DNA of 64,000 nucleotides, taken from positions 2,728,001 to 2,792,000 of the forward strand of contig NZ_OZ156465.1 of assembly GCF_964212655.1 (NCBI RefSeq), read 5' to 3'. Of the stretch, positions 1 to 9,748 are shown piece after piece; the stretch's first letter is position 1; each line of letters starts with the position of its first letter. The DNA comes from Candidatus Thiodiazotropha sp. LNASS1 (GTDB lineage Bacteria > Pseudomonadota > Gammaproteobacteria > Chromatiales > Chromatiaceae). The notes beneath the pieces were generated by a model, which did no database searches, was not told the origin of the DNA, and was given only the letters and a program-made list of their open reading frames with translations. Both the position numbers and the translations under genes were made by a program.

Positions 1-1
1 T

Positions 2-1255
<1,254 letters not shown>

Positions 1256-1307
1256 GCCACTTCATATATCCTTCCACCTCCGAAACCGTGCGAAGCGTAA
1301 CCGAGCC

Positions 1308-1955
1308 ATGATATTTGACGCACCCATTACCATCGCGCTCTCCAAGGGGCGCATTTTCAACCAGAGTCTGCCCTTGCTGGCCCATGCCGGTATCGAACCC
1401 GCAGATGATCCTGATACCAGTCGCAAGTTGATTCTTGACACCAATCATGAGCAGGTGAAACTGGTCATCATCCGGGCAACGGACGTTCCCACCTATGTTG
1501 AATATGGCGCCGCTGACCTGGGTATCGCCGGAAAGGACGTGTTACTGGAGCATGGGGGTGATGGCCTGTATGAGCCACTGGATCTGAAGATCGCACAATG
1601 CCGGATGATGACAGCCGGTTACCCCGACAGGAAACAAAACAACGGACGGTTGCGGATCGCCACCAAATACGTAAAGAGTGCGCAGCGCTATTTCGCCACC
1701 AAAGGGGAACAGGTTGAGATTATCAAGCTCTACGGCTCCATGGAGCTTGCACCGATCGTCGGCCTGTCCGATCTGATCGTCGATCTGGTGGAGAGCGGCA
1801 ATACCCTCAAGGCCAACGGACTGGTGCCGCTCGAACATATTGCCGACATCAGCTCCAGGCTGGTGGTCAATAAGGCGTCTTGGAAGATGAAACACGGCCT
1901 GGTCATGCAACTGATCGATGCCTTTCGGGATGCGGTATCGCAACCTTCAACCTGA
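1308..1955 (+). CDS. hisG: ATP phosphoribosyltransferase catalytic subunit, short form
   Basis: First enzyme of histidine biosynthesis: it condenses ATP with PRPP to give phosphoribosyl-ATP. The ATG at 1308 gives 215 residues starting [17 protein letters not shown], the normal HisG N-terminus. An in-frame upstream extension back to 1161 reads through the heptamer repeat and murA and is not credible. [29 protein letters not shown] and [14 protein letters not shown] are typical. The length fits the short HisG class, which lacks the C-terminal regulatory domain and normally works in a complex with HisZ, a HisRS paralogue; hisZ is not in this window. hisD follows 19 bases downstream, probably co-transcribed. 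Confidence 0.96.
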   Translation: MIFDAPITIALSKGRIFNQSLPLLAHAGIEPADDPDTSRKLILDTNHEQVKLVIIRATDVPTYVEYGAADLGIAGKDVLLEHGGDGLYEPLDLKIAQCRMMTAGYPDRKQNNGRLRIATKYVKSAQRYFATKGEQVEIIKLYGSMELAPIVGLSDLIVDLVESGNTLKANGLVPLEHIADISSRLVVNKASWKMKHGLVMQLIDAFRDAVSQPST

Positions 1956-1974
1956 ATAGTCAGTAGAAGCCATT

Positions 1975-3285
1975 ATGAGCGAAATACGCAAACTATCGAC
2001 CAGCGACACTGATTTCCGGCAACAACTCGATGCACTGCTTGCCTGGGAGTCGGTCTCCGACACCGCGGTGAACGACACCGTAAATGAGATCATTCAGGCG
2101 ATTCGCAGTAAGGGTGACGCTGCCCTGGTGGCGTTCACCAACCGCTTCGACCGCTGGCAGGCAACACAGCCTGGCGATCTGGAAATTACGTTGGATCGCC
2201 TGCAACAGGCCTGGAATACTATACCGGCGGTACAGCGCGAGGCACTGGAACTCTCCGCCAACCGGGTCCGTGCCTATGCCGAACATCAGATTATGGACTC
2301 CTGGTCCTACACTGAACCAGACGGCACCCTGCTGGGTCAGCAGGTAACCCCTCTGGATAGAGTGGGCCTGTATGTACCGGGCGGCAAGGCCGCCTATCCC
2401 TCGTCGGTATTGATGAATGCCATCCCCGCCAAGGTCGCCGGTGTGGCTGAACTGATCATGGTTGTGCCGACCCCCGACGGTGAACTCAATGAGCTGGTGC
2501 TGGCAGCTGCCCATGTCTCCGGCGTCGACCGGGTATTCGCCATTGGCGGCGCACAGGCGGTGGCAGCCCTTGCCTACGGCACCGAGAGCGTCCCACCAGT
2601 GGACAAGATCGTCGGCCCGGGAAACATCTATGTCGCCACCGCCAAACGGGCGGTGTTCGGACAGGTGGGCATCGATATGGTGGCGGGTCCATCGGAGATC
2701 CTGATCATCTGTGACGGCGATACCGATCCGGACTGGATCGCCATGGATCTGTTCTCCCAGGCGGAGCATGACGAAGATGCCCAATCGATACTGCTCTCCC
2801 CCGATACAGCCTTTCTTCAACAGGTAAGTGACAGCATCGACAAATTGCTGCCGACCATGGAGCGACAGGAGATCATCGCCACCGCGTTACAAATCCGCGG
2901 AGCGTTGATTCACGTCAAGGATATGGAAGAAGCGGTCGAGGTGGCCAATCACATCGCACCGGAGCATCTCGAACTATCGGTGGCCGATCCCCAGGCACTG
3001 GTTAAACAGATACGCCATGCGGGCGCCGTTTTCATGGGCAGATATACCGCAGAGGCGATGGGCGACTACTGCGCAGGTCCTAACCACGTCTTGCCGACCT
3101 CGCGCACCGCACGCTTCTCATCCCCCCTGGGGGTGTATGATTTTCAAAAGCGCTCCAGCTTGATCATGGCATCTGCCGAGGGCGCCGATAATCTGGCCAG
3201 GACATCATCCGTCATGGCCAGGGGTGAAGGGCTCACTGCCCACGCCCGTTCTGCAGAGTATCGGTTTAAGCAAACGCAGGATTAG
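1975..3285 (+). CDS. hisD: Histidinol dehydrogenase
   Basis: Catalyses the last two NAD-dependent oxidations of histidine biosynthesis, L-histidinol to L-histidine. The 436 residues match the usual family length (about 430-440). Recognisable blocks are [46 protein letters not shown] and the catalytic APEHLEL segment (Glu330/His331), followed by [13 protein letters not shown]. The zinc-dependent active site appears complete. It sits between hisG and hisC, and 84 bases separate it from hisC. Confidence 0.97.
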   Translation: MSEIRKLSTSDTDFRQQLDALLAWESVSDTAVNDTVNEIIQAIRSKGDAALVAFTNRFDRWQATQPGDLEITLDRLQQAWNTIPAVQREALELSANRVRAYAEHQIMDSWSYTEPDGTLLGQQVTPLDRVGLYVPGGKAAYPSSVLMNAIPAKVAGVAELIMVVPTPDGELNELVLAAAHVSGVDRVFAIGGAQAVAALAYGTESVPPVDKIVGPGNIYVATAKRAVFGQVGIDMVAGPSEILIICDGDTDPDWIAMDLFSQAEHDEDAQSILLSPDTAFLQQVSDSIDKLLPTMERQEIIATALQIRGALIHVKDMEEAVEVANHIAPEHLELSVADPQALVKQIRHAGAVFMGRYTAEAMGDYCAGPNHVLPTSRTARFSSPLGVYDFQKRSSLIMASAEGADNLARTSSVMARGEGLTAHARSAEYRFKQTQD

Positions 3286-3369
3286 GCGGGTTCCATATCG
3301 CTGCCCACCACTCATATTGATTGGTAGACTGTTTCCGTGAAGGTATGAAAAAATCAGGATTTTCTAACG

Positions 3370-4434
3370 ATGAGCCGCTACTGGAGCCCCATTGTCGATC
3401 AACTCTCACCCTATGTCCCGGGTGAACAGCCGCGCATCGACAACCTGATCAAACTCAACACTAACGAAAATCCCTATGGGCCGTCGCCACAGGTGATTGA
3501 GGCCATCAATAATGTTGTCGGCGATGGGTTGCGACTCTATCCCGACCCCAGCTCCACCGGCTTACGGGAAACGGTGGCCGACTACTACGGCTTGACTGCG
3601 GAACAGGTCTTTGTAGGTAACGGCTCGGACGAGGTGCTTGCCCATGCCTTCTTTGCCTTCTTTCAGCAATCCCGGCCGCTGCTGTTTCCCGACATCACCT
3701 ACAGCTTCTATCCGGTCTATTGCCGATTGTACGGCATCGAGTACCAGACGATTCCCCTCGATAATGCGTTCAAGCTCGATCTCGAACCCTATATTCAAGC
3801 CAACGGCGGCATCGTTTTTCCCAACCCGAATGCGCCCACCGGCTGTCTGTTGTCACTGCAGCGGATCGAGCGGCTACTCGAACGCAACCGGGATTCCGTG
3901 GTGGTGATCGATGAGGCCTATATCGACTTTGGTGGAGAAAGTGCGGTGGCACTGGTGAACCGTTATCCCAATCTGCTGGTGACACAGACACTCTCCAAAT
4001 CCCGCGCCCTGGCCGGCCTGCGCATCGGACTGGCAATGGGCAGTTCAGAATTGATCGAGGCGCTTGTCAGGGTAAAGGACAGTTTCAACTCCTACCCCAT
4101 CGATCGCGTTGCCGCGGCTGCGGCAACCGCCTCCTTCAACGATGAGGATTATTTCAGAAAGGTATGCCGCCGGATCATCGAATCCAGAGAACTTCTAAGC
4201 AGCAAACTGAGAACCTTGGGATTTCAGTTACTTCCCTCTGCCGCCAATTTCGTATTTGTCCATCACCCATTGCGGGATGCGTCGGTGATCGCTGCGAAAC
4301 TGCGTGAGCAAGGGGTCATCGTCCGTCATTTCCGGCAACCGAGAATCGACGGCCATCTGCGCATCACCATCGGAACTCCAACACAGAATCAACAACTGAT
4401 CGAGGCACTCGAAAGCCTCCGGCTATCGGCCTAA
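3370..4434 (+). CDS. hisC: Histidinol-phosphate aminotransferase
   Basis: PLP-dependent class I/II aminotransferase converting imidazole acetol phosphate and glutamate to histidinol phosphate. The protein has 354 residues. [12 protein letters not shown] near the N-terminus, [19 protein letters not shown], the DEAYIDF block and the PLP lysine in [14 protein letters not shown] (Lys210) are present. An AGGA about 10 bases before the ATG supports the start. The TAA stop overlaps, tail to tail, the stop of the convergent kinase-like gene. Paralogues of this family can act on aromatic amino acids, but adjacency to hisGD favours histidine synthesis. Confidence 0.95.
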   Translation: MSRYWSPIVDQLSPYVPGEQPRIDNLIKLNTNENPYGPSPQVIEAINNVVGDGLRLYPDPSSTGLRETVADYYGLTAEQVFVGNGSDEVLAHAFFAFFQQSRPLLFPDITYSFYPVYCRLYGIEYQTIPLDNAFKLDLEPYIQANGGIVFPNPNAPTGCLLSLQRIERLLERNRDSVVVIDEAYIDFGGESAVALVNRYPNLLVTQTLSKSRALAGLRIGLAMGSSELIEALVRVKDSFNSYPIDRVAAAAATASFNDEDYFRKVCRRIIESRELLSSKLRTLGFQLLPSAANFVFVHHPLRDASVIAAKLREQGVIVRHFRQPRIDGHLRITIGTPTQNQQLIEALESLRLSA

Positions 4435-5309
4435 ACCTCCGCCAACAACCGATCGATCATCGACGATGCCTGCCCCAGATAGCCACTACCGAAAAGGTTG
4501 AGGTGGTTCAGAATATGGTAGAGGTTATAGAGGATCTTACGGGTCGAGTAGCCGGCGGCAAGCGGCCATGCCTCCCGGTAGGCATCATAGAATCGGTTGC
4601 CGAAGCCGCCGAAAAGTTCGGTCATGGCCAGATCCGCCTCCCGGTCTCCATAGTAGACGGCCGGATCGAAGATGACAGGATCGCCCTCGCTTGTGTAGGC
4701 CATGTTTCCTCCCCATAGATCCCCATGCAGCAGCGACGGTTGCGGCTGATGATCGATGAGCACATGGAAGTGGTCCATAAGTCGTTCACCCTTGCGTTGC
4801 AGGCTACCACCGTAACCGTTCCTTTCGGCAAGACGCAGCTGAAAGCCAAGTCGACGGTCGCGCCAAAAGTCGATCCAGTTGTCACAGGTTTGATTCTCTT
4901 GCGGTGTCGAACCGATGGTATTATCCCGCAACCAGCCATAGCCGGGCTGACTGTTGCGATGCATTGCCGCCAGTTGATGCCCCGCCAGATCACTGCCGTT
5001 GCGGCCGGCATGCCCCATTTCGATATATTCCATGACCAGATAGGATTGTTTATCACTCAAACCAAAACAGAGAGGTTGCGGGACCCTGATCGTATTGGTC
5101 TCCGCCATCGATCTCAGTCCATCCGCCTCCGCCTCGAACATATCCAGCAGGGCTGCACGATTCAGCTTCACGAAATAGGTCCGTTCACCATCCATCAAGC
5201 GTACCCCGGTATTGATGCATCCCCCACCCACATGTCTCGGCTCCAACGGATTGAACGGCTTAGCTGTTGTCTGCGCGATATGTTGCGCAATGATTTGCCA
5301 TTGAGTCAC
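4431..5309 (-). CDS. Fructosamine/ketosamine kinase family protein (YniA-like)
   Basis: Member of the fructosamine-3-kinase/aminoglycoside-phosphotransferase fold family, whose characterised members phosphorylate ketosamines or sugars for deglycation. The GTG at 5309 is chosen as start because GGGGAGGGGG lies just upstream; this gives 292 residues, the usual family length. An in-frame extension to 5372 has no such signal. Seen: [17 protein letters not shown] (ATP lysine), LVMEYIEM (hinge), [10 protein letters not shown] (catalytic loop, Asp) and [18 protein letters not shown] (metal Asp and family signature). It converges on hisC with a 4-base stop-codon overlap. The actual substrate cannot be told from sequence. 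Confidence 0.88.
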   Translation of the reverse strand: MTQWQIIAQHIAQTTAKPFNPLEPRHVGGGCINTGVRLMDGERTYFVKLNRAALLDMFEAEADGLRSMAETNTIRVPQPLCFGLSDKQSYLVMEYIEMGHAGRNGSDLAGHQLAAMHRNSQPGYGWLRDNTIGSTPQENQTCDNWIDFWRDRRLGFQLRLAERNGYGGSLQRKGERLMDHFHVLIDHQPQPSLLHGDLWGGNMAYTSEGDPVIFDPAVYYGDREADLAMTELFGGFGNRFYDAYREAWPLAAGYSTRKILYNLYHILNHLNLFGSGYLGQASSMIDRLLAEV

Positions 5310-5631
5310 GACAGTGCCCCCTCCCCTCAACTTGTTGTAACAGAGTATCAGGGCCAGTTGACATGAATCCAATAGGTCCCAATTCCTCTATTCCGCAACT
5401 ACCGACAGTGCCACATCCGTCATTCTCTCAGCTCCGCGGAAACAGGCAAAAAACCAGGTCTTGGCAAGCCTGTTTCAGAATGGAGTTGTTGTATTCATAC
5501 AACAGCCTCACCCAACATCTCGTGACAGCGGGTTGAGTCTCTGCGTAAGCGGTTACTGACGCGTAAAGCCTTGTTTATACACACTGCCTCTCGTGTTGCA
5601 ATACAGCATCAAGTGAAAACGCTTTATTAAC

Positions 5632-5651
5632 AAATTAGAACAATCTAATTT
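5632..5651. promoter_or_regulatory. Perfect inverted repeat AAATTAG-N6-CTAATTT
   Basis: Two exact 7-base arms, AAATTAG (5632-5638) and CTAATTT (5645-5651), are separated by six bases in the AT-rich stretch upstream of priA. The symmetry suits a dimeric regulator or an AT-rich unwinding region; no specific binding protein can be assigned. Confidence 0.4.
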
Positions 5652-5766
5652 ACTATAAATACTTGTAACGATTGGTATAAATAAAAATGGTGAAAAACTG
5701 GTCAAATTAATAGGAATCCAGTTATAACAAGGCTTTTGGTTGAATATTCTGAAATTACACACAAAG

Positions 5767-5789
5767 TTATCCACAGATGTTGTGGAAAA
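5767..5789. promoter_or_regulatory. DnaA box plus imperfect inverted partner upstream of priA
   Basis: TTATCCACA at 5767-5775 is the perfect high-affinity DnaA-box consensus. Six bases on, TGTGGAAAA (5781-5789) differs at one position from the inverse consensus TGTGGATAA. The pair lies 75-97 bases before the priA ATG and next to the AT-rich tract. DnaA control of priA or a DnaA-titrating site are possibilities; a replication origin is less likely because no dnaA, dnaN, mnmG or parAB is nearby. Confidence 0.45.
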
Positions 5790-5863
5790 TTATCGCCGCT
5801 CCCCGCAACTGCCATTCAGATTAAATCCGACCTCGAATCTGCGCCCATGATACAGTCTCCGGC

Positions 5864-8071
5864 ATGGCTTCAGACCCTATATTACAGATTGCGTTACCCG
5901 GTCCTTTAAGGGTGTTGTACGACTATCTGCCACCTGAAAATCCACCTCACAATACGGCTGTCGGATGTCGCTATCAAATTCCTTTCGGGCGCAGTAGCCG
6001 TATCGGCATCCTGATGGCGATAAACGCCAAAAGCGATGTTCCACCGGACCGGCTGAAGCGGGCGTTGAGGCAGATCGATACACAACCCCTGCTTGGCTCA
6101 TCGGATCTTCGCCTGCTGCACTGGGCCGCAAATTATTATCAACACCCCTTGGGGGATGTGATCTTCCACGCCCTACCGGTCACATTGCGCAAACACTCCA
6201 GCCGATCAGGAAGCAGACAAAATGGCGTTCGTCTCACCACCTTGGGTAACACAGTCAATCCTGAGTCTTTACGCCAGGCGCCAAAACAACTGGCACTGAT
6301 GCGGGCACTTTCGCAAACACCTGAAGGGATGGAGCGCACAATCCTGATGCAACGTTTGCAGATCTCCCAGTCGGTGGTCCGAGTACTGCTTGAGAAGGGC
6401 TGGATTGAGCGCTGCCAAATCCCGGAGTCGCCACAACCCGTCACTTCGTATTCGAATGACATCGATCTCAATAGCGAACAGCGGGAGGCAGTCGATCAGG
6501 TATACCGGCAGCTGGGAAGATTCAGACCCTTTCTGCTCCACGGCGTAACCGGGAGCGGTAAGACTGAAGTCTACCTGCGCCTGATCGAAACCGTCGTCGG
6601 CAGGGGGCAACAGGCTCTGTTGCTGGTACCAGAGATCGGTCTGACACCACAACTGTTGCAGCGCTTCCAAAAAAGCATGGGTGCAGGCGTGGCGGTACTC
6701 CACTCAGCCCTCGCCGATGGTGAACGGGAGAGGGTGTGGCAGACGTTACGCCGTGGTCAGCGGCCGATCCTGATCGGTACCCGTTCCGCGGTTTTCACAC
6801 CGATGCCCAACCTGGGTCTGATCATCGTCGATGAGGAGCACGACCTCTCCTACAAACAGCAGGAGGGATTTCGCTACTCCGCCAGAGACCTGGCGCTGGT
6901 GCGTGGACAGCAGTGCGGCTGCCCGGTCGTACTTGGCTCCGCGACACCCTCTCTGGAATCCCTGCGTAATGTGGCTGAGGGGCGCTATACCCGATTGAGC
7001 CTGCCGCAACGGGTCGGCAATGCCCGGATACCACCGCTGATGCTGCTGGATATTCGCAACGTTCATCTCGATGGCGGGCTTTCACCCGCATTGATCAAGC
7101 AACTTCGACAGACCCTCGATGCCGACGAACAGGCTCTGCTGTTCCTCAACCGGCGTGGTTATGCGCCGATGCTCACCTGCCACGCGTGCGGCTGGCTGAC
7201 CGATTGCCCCCGCTGCGACGCACGCATGACGCACCACCGGCAACTGCAGCTGCTATGGTGCCACCATTGCGGCCATCAGCGCCGTGAACCCAACCAATGC
7301 CCGGAATGCGGCTGTCCCGATCTGCGGCCGCTGGGACAGGGAACCGAGCGTGTGGAAGAGGCCCTGCAAAGACACTTCCCCGGCACCCCCCTGGCACGCA
7401 TCGACCGCGACTCCACCAGCCGCAAGGGTGCCTTGGAACAGATCCTGTCCCGCATCAAAGCCGGCGAGTTTCCACTTCTCCTGGGTACCCAAATGTTGGC
7501 CAAGGGCCACCATTTCCCGGATGTCACACTGGTCGCCATACTGGATGTGGATCAAGGATTGTTCGGCGCTGACTTCCGTGCCTCTGAGCGCATGGCGCAA
7601 CTGGTATTGCAGGTGGCGGGCAGAGCCGGCAGGGCAGAGCGCCCCGGCAGGGTATTGATCCAGACACGTCATCCTGACCATCCCCTGATGCAGCTACTGA
7701 CCAAGCATGGTTATGAGGCCTTTGCCGACGAGGCACTCGAAGAGCGTCGCGCGGCCGCCTTCCCGCCTTACTCCCACCAGGTATTGCTGCGCGCCGAATC
7801 GGCCAAGGCCGCAGACCCGGAGAACTTTCTCAATCAGGCGATCAAGGTCGGCAGGGCGCTGAACGGCAACGGTTCCATTGAATTCTGGGGTCCCGTACCC
7901 GCACCCATGGCGCGCAAGGCCGGTAAGACCCGGGCCCATCTGCTGATCCAATCCACACATCGCCAGCCGCTGCATCAGTGGCTGACAAAATGGGTTTCCG
8001 AGATCGCCCGGTTGTCCGAAGCACGCAGAGTACGTTGGTCGATAGATGTGGATCCGCAGGAGATGCTGTGA
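5864..8071 (+). CDS. priA: Primosomal protein N' (replication restart helicase)
   Basis: Superfamily 2, 3'-to-5' DNA helicase that recognises abandoned forks and reloads the replisome. The 735 residues match the family. The N-terminal DNA-binding region is followed by Walker A GVTGSGKTE (about residues 226-234), the DEEH Walker B box (about 322), GSATPSLES, and a zinc-binding cysteine region (about 435-485: CHACGW, CPRC, CHHCGH, CPECGC) inserted between helicase lobes. The C-terminal QVAGRAGRAERPG motif VI is intact. No strong ribosome-binding site precedes the ATG. The DnaA-box pair lies in its upstream region. Confidence 0.97.
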   Translation: MASDPILQIALPGPLRVLYDYLPPENPPHNTAVGCRYQIPFGRSSRIGILMAINAKSDVPPDRLKRALRQIDTQPLLGSSDLRLLHWAANYYQHPLGDVIFHALPVTLRKHSSRSGSRQNGVRLTTLGNTVNPESLRQAPKQLALMRALSQTPEGMERTILMQRLQISQSVVRVLLEKGWIERCQIPESPQPVTSYSNDIDLNSEQREAVDQVYRQLGRFRPFLLHGVTGSGKTEVYLRLIETVVGRGQQALLLVPEIGLTPQLLQRFQKSMGAGVAVLHSALADGERERVWQTLRRGQRPILIGTRSAVFTPMPNLGLIIVDEEHDLSYKQQEGFRYSARDLALVRGQQCGCPVVLGSATPSLESLRNVAEGRYTRLSLPQRVGNARIPPLMLLDIRNVHLDGGLSPALIKQLRQTLDADEQALLFLNRRGYAPMLTCHACGWLTDCPRCDARMTHHRQLQLLWCHHCGHQRREPNQCPECGCPDLRPLGQGTERVEEALQRHFPGTPLARIDRDSTSRKGALEQILSRIKAGEFPLLLGTQMLAKGHHFPDVTLVAILDVDQGLFGADFRASERMAQLVLQVAGRAGRAERPGRVLIQTRHPDHPLMQLLTKHGYEAFADEALEERRAAAFPPYSHQVLLRAESAKAADPENFLNQAIKVGRALNGNGSIEFWGPVPAPMARKAGKTRAHLLIQSTHRQPLHQWLTKWVSEIARLSEARRVRWSIDVDPQEML

Positions 8072-8116
8072 GTCCAGGGCCAGTCAATAATGATCCAACC
8101 GGCCCTATGGATCGAA

Positions 8117-9544
8117 TTATCCCCCCGGATCGTGAAGAAAATTGGCCAGATCGTCCTGGGACATATTGAATATTCCACCCTCTTGCCTGTCATGATCAGT
8201 ATCCACTTCATCCATGAAGAGCACCCAGAGTGCGCCTTTGTCCGTACCGCCATCATCGTCGAGGCTGGCGCCAACCACTAAGTCGTTTATATCATCGCCA
8301 TCCAGGTCCCCCAATTGAGCAACAGCTGCGCCGAATTGGTCGCCGCTGTCGAGATCTCCATCGAAACCGCCCTCTGTATCGGAAATCTTCGAAGATGAGA
8401 TAACCTCACCATCGACTTCCAAAAACAGGACCCAGACGGCACCCCGTTCAGCACCGCCATCATCACTCTGTTTCGCGCCTACCACCAGATCATCCGTGCC
8501 GTCACTGTTGATATCCCCGAAATTGGCAAGCGCACCGCCAAACCGGTCGTTGTCACTAAGCTGCCCGTCGAATGATGCGCGGTTTTGCGATATGCGCTTC
8601 TTGGATTCAACCGTTCCGTCAGCATTCAGAAACAGAATCCACACGGCACCCCGCTCAGGGCCACCATCATCATCGCCACTCACGCCTACAGCGAGATCGG
8701 TCACGCCATCGCCGTTAAGATCGCCAATCTCAGTCACGGCAGTGCCGAAATGGTCTTCATCATCCAGATCACGGTCGAGGTTACCCTCGTCCGAGGATAT
8801 CTTTTGTGACGATAGAACCGTACCATCACTGTTCATAAAGAGTATCCAGACTGCACCCCGGTCGGTTCCTCCATCATCATCGTAAGGCACGCCAACCGCC
8901 AGATCGGTGACCCCATCGTTATTCAGATCGCCGATACTGGCCAGGGCGTGGGCAAACTGATCATTGTCGTCCAGATCCCCTTCGAACTCGCCTTCATCTT
9001 GCGAGATCTTCTGCTCCGAAATGACCGTGCCATCACCATTGAGAAACAGGATCCAGACTGCCCCCTTGTCGGTGCCGGCATCATCATCCAGCGGGGCGCC
9101 CACGGCGATATCCAGAAAGCCATCTCCGTTCAGATCGCCGAGGGGGGCGATGGCACGACCGAACTGATCACCGTCATCCAGATCGCCGGTGAAATCCCCC
9201 GAATCATCCGAGATCTTTTGATGGGTATCGACCTTTCCATCGCTGTCCATGAACAGTATCCATACTGCGCCCCTATTCTCCCCATCGTCGTCATCGAATG
9301 GCGCACCCACGGCAAGATCGATAACCCCATCAACCTCCAGGTCACCGATATTGGCCAAGGCAAGGCCGAACTGATCCTGCACATCCAGGTCACCGTTAAA
9401 GTTCCCCTTCTCCTCGGATATCTTTTGCTCGGAATCAACGTCTGTTGAATAAGAGACCGAACAGCCTGTCACCAACAGCACCAGGCAAAGTGCTATTGGA
9501 TAGACGAGAGAGAAAGAGAAGTGCTGCATGTGTGATTGATCCAT
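8117..9544 (-). CDS. FG-GAP (integrin-alpha-like) repeat lipoprotein
   Basis: The start at 9544 is set by an AAAAGG seven bases upstream and gives 475 residues. The N-terminus is a signal peptide with lipobox LVTGC (Cys28), so the mature protein is probably lipid-anchored in the envelope. The rest is six tandem units of about 70 residues, each beginning near QKIS, containing FG-like GDLNGDG..D calcium-type loops, VGAP-like turns and ending GAVWILFL. Such repeats form a calcium-binding beta-propeller used for adhesion or as a scaffold. The units are very similar to one another, so copy number may vary. The short polar tail DLANFLHDPGG has no motif I know. It is divergent from glycogen phosphorylase; no functional link is evident. 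Confidence 0.85.
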   Translation of the reverse strand: MDQSHMQHFSFSLVYPIALCLVLLVTGCSVSYSTDVDSEQKISEEKGNFNGDLDVQDQFGLALANIGDLEVDGVIDLAVGAPFDDDDGENRGAVWILFMDSDGKVDTHQKISDDSGDFTGDLDDGDQFGRAIAPLGDLNGDGFLDIAVGAPLDDDAGTDKGAVWILFLNGDGTVISEQKISQDEGEFEGDLDDNDQFAHALASIGDLNNDGVTDLAVGVPYDDDGGTDRGAVWILFMNSDGTVLSSQKISSDEGNLDRDLDDEDHFGTAVTEIGDLNGDGVTDLAVGVSGDDDGGPERGAVWILFLNADGTVESKKRISQNRASFDGQLSDNDRFGGALANFGDINSDGTDDLVVGAKQSDDGGAERGAVWVLFLEVDGEVISSSKISDTEGGFDGDLDSGDQFGAAVAQLGDLDGDDINDLVVGASLDDDGGTDKGALWVLFMDEVDTDHDRQEGGIFNMSQDDLANFLHDPGG

Positions 9545-9748
9545 CAAAAAACCTTTTCTATACCTACCTGGATAATGCGAAACCACCAAAAGCGGTACGG
9601 ATCGGAGACATATTCGAAAACAGTCTATCCGTCTACCAAGTATATATCCTAAGTGGGCATGTCCACACAATTCCGTTTGCTGTTATTGGGCTTAGTTTGG
9701 TTTTGTATCTAAGCTTTTATCAGGGAACACCGGATAAATATACGCCTC

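Larger units (their letters stand above)
5310..5863. other. AT-rich divergent intergenic region upstream of priA
   Basis: This 554-bp gap separates two divergent genes. Its right half is strongly AT-rich (about 5620-5760) in an otherwise GC-balanced window. It holds a perfect inverted repeat (5632-5651) and DnaA-box-like sequences (5767-5789), described separately. A 73-codon minus-strand reading frame here is rich in Ile, Phe, Asn and Leu with no recognisable domain; I consider it non-coding. Confidence 0.6.

Noticed and set aside
4725-5366. 213-codon plus-strand frame opposite the fructosamine kinase
   Set aside because: It is antisense to a gene with complete kinase motifs, and its composition is that of a shadow frame.
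5553-5774. 73-codon minus-strand frame upstream of priA
   Set aside because: Composition follows the AT-rich DNA, no ribosome-binding site, and it covers the DnaA-box region.
5600-5863. Chromosomal replication origin
   Set aside because: Only one perfect DnaA box is visible and no dnaA, dnaN, mnmG or parAB is present; recorded as a DnaA-responsive site instead.
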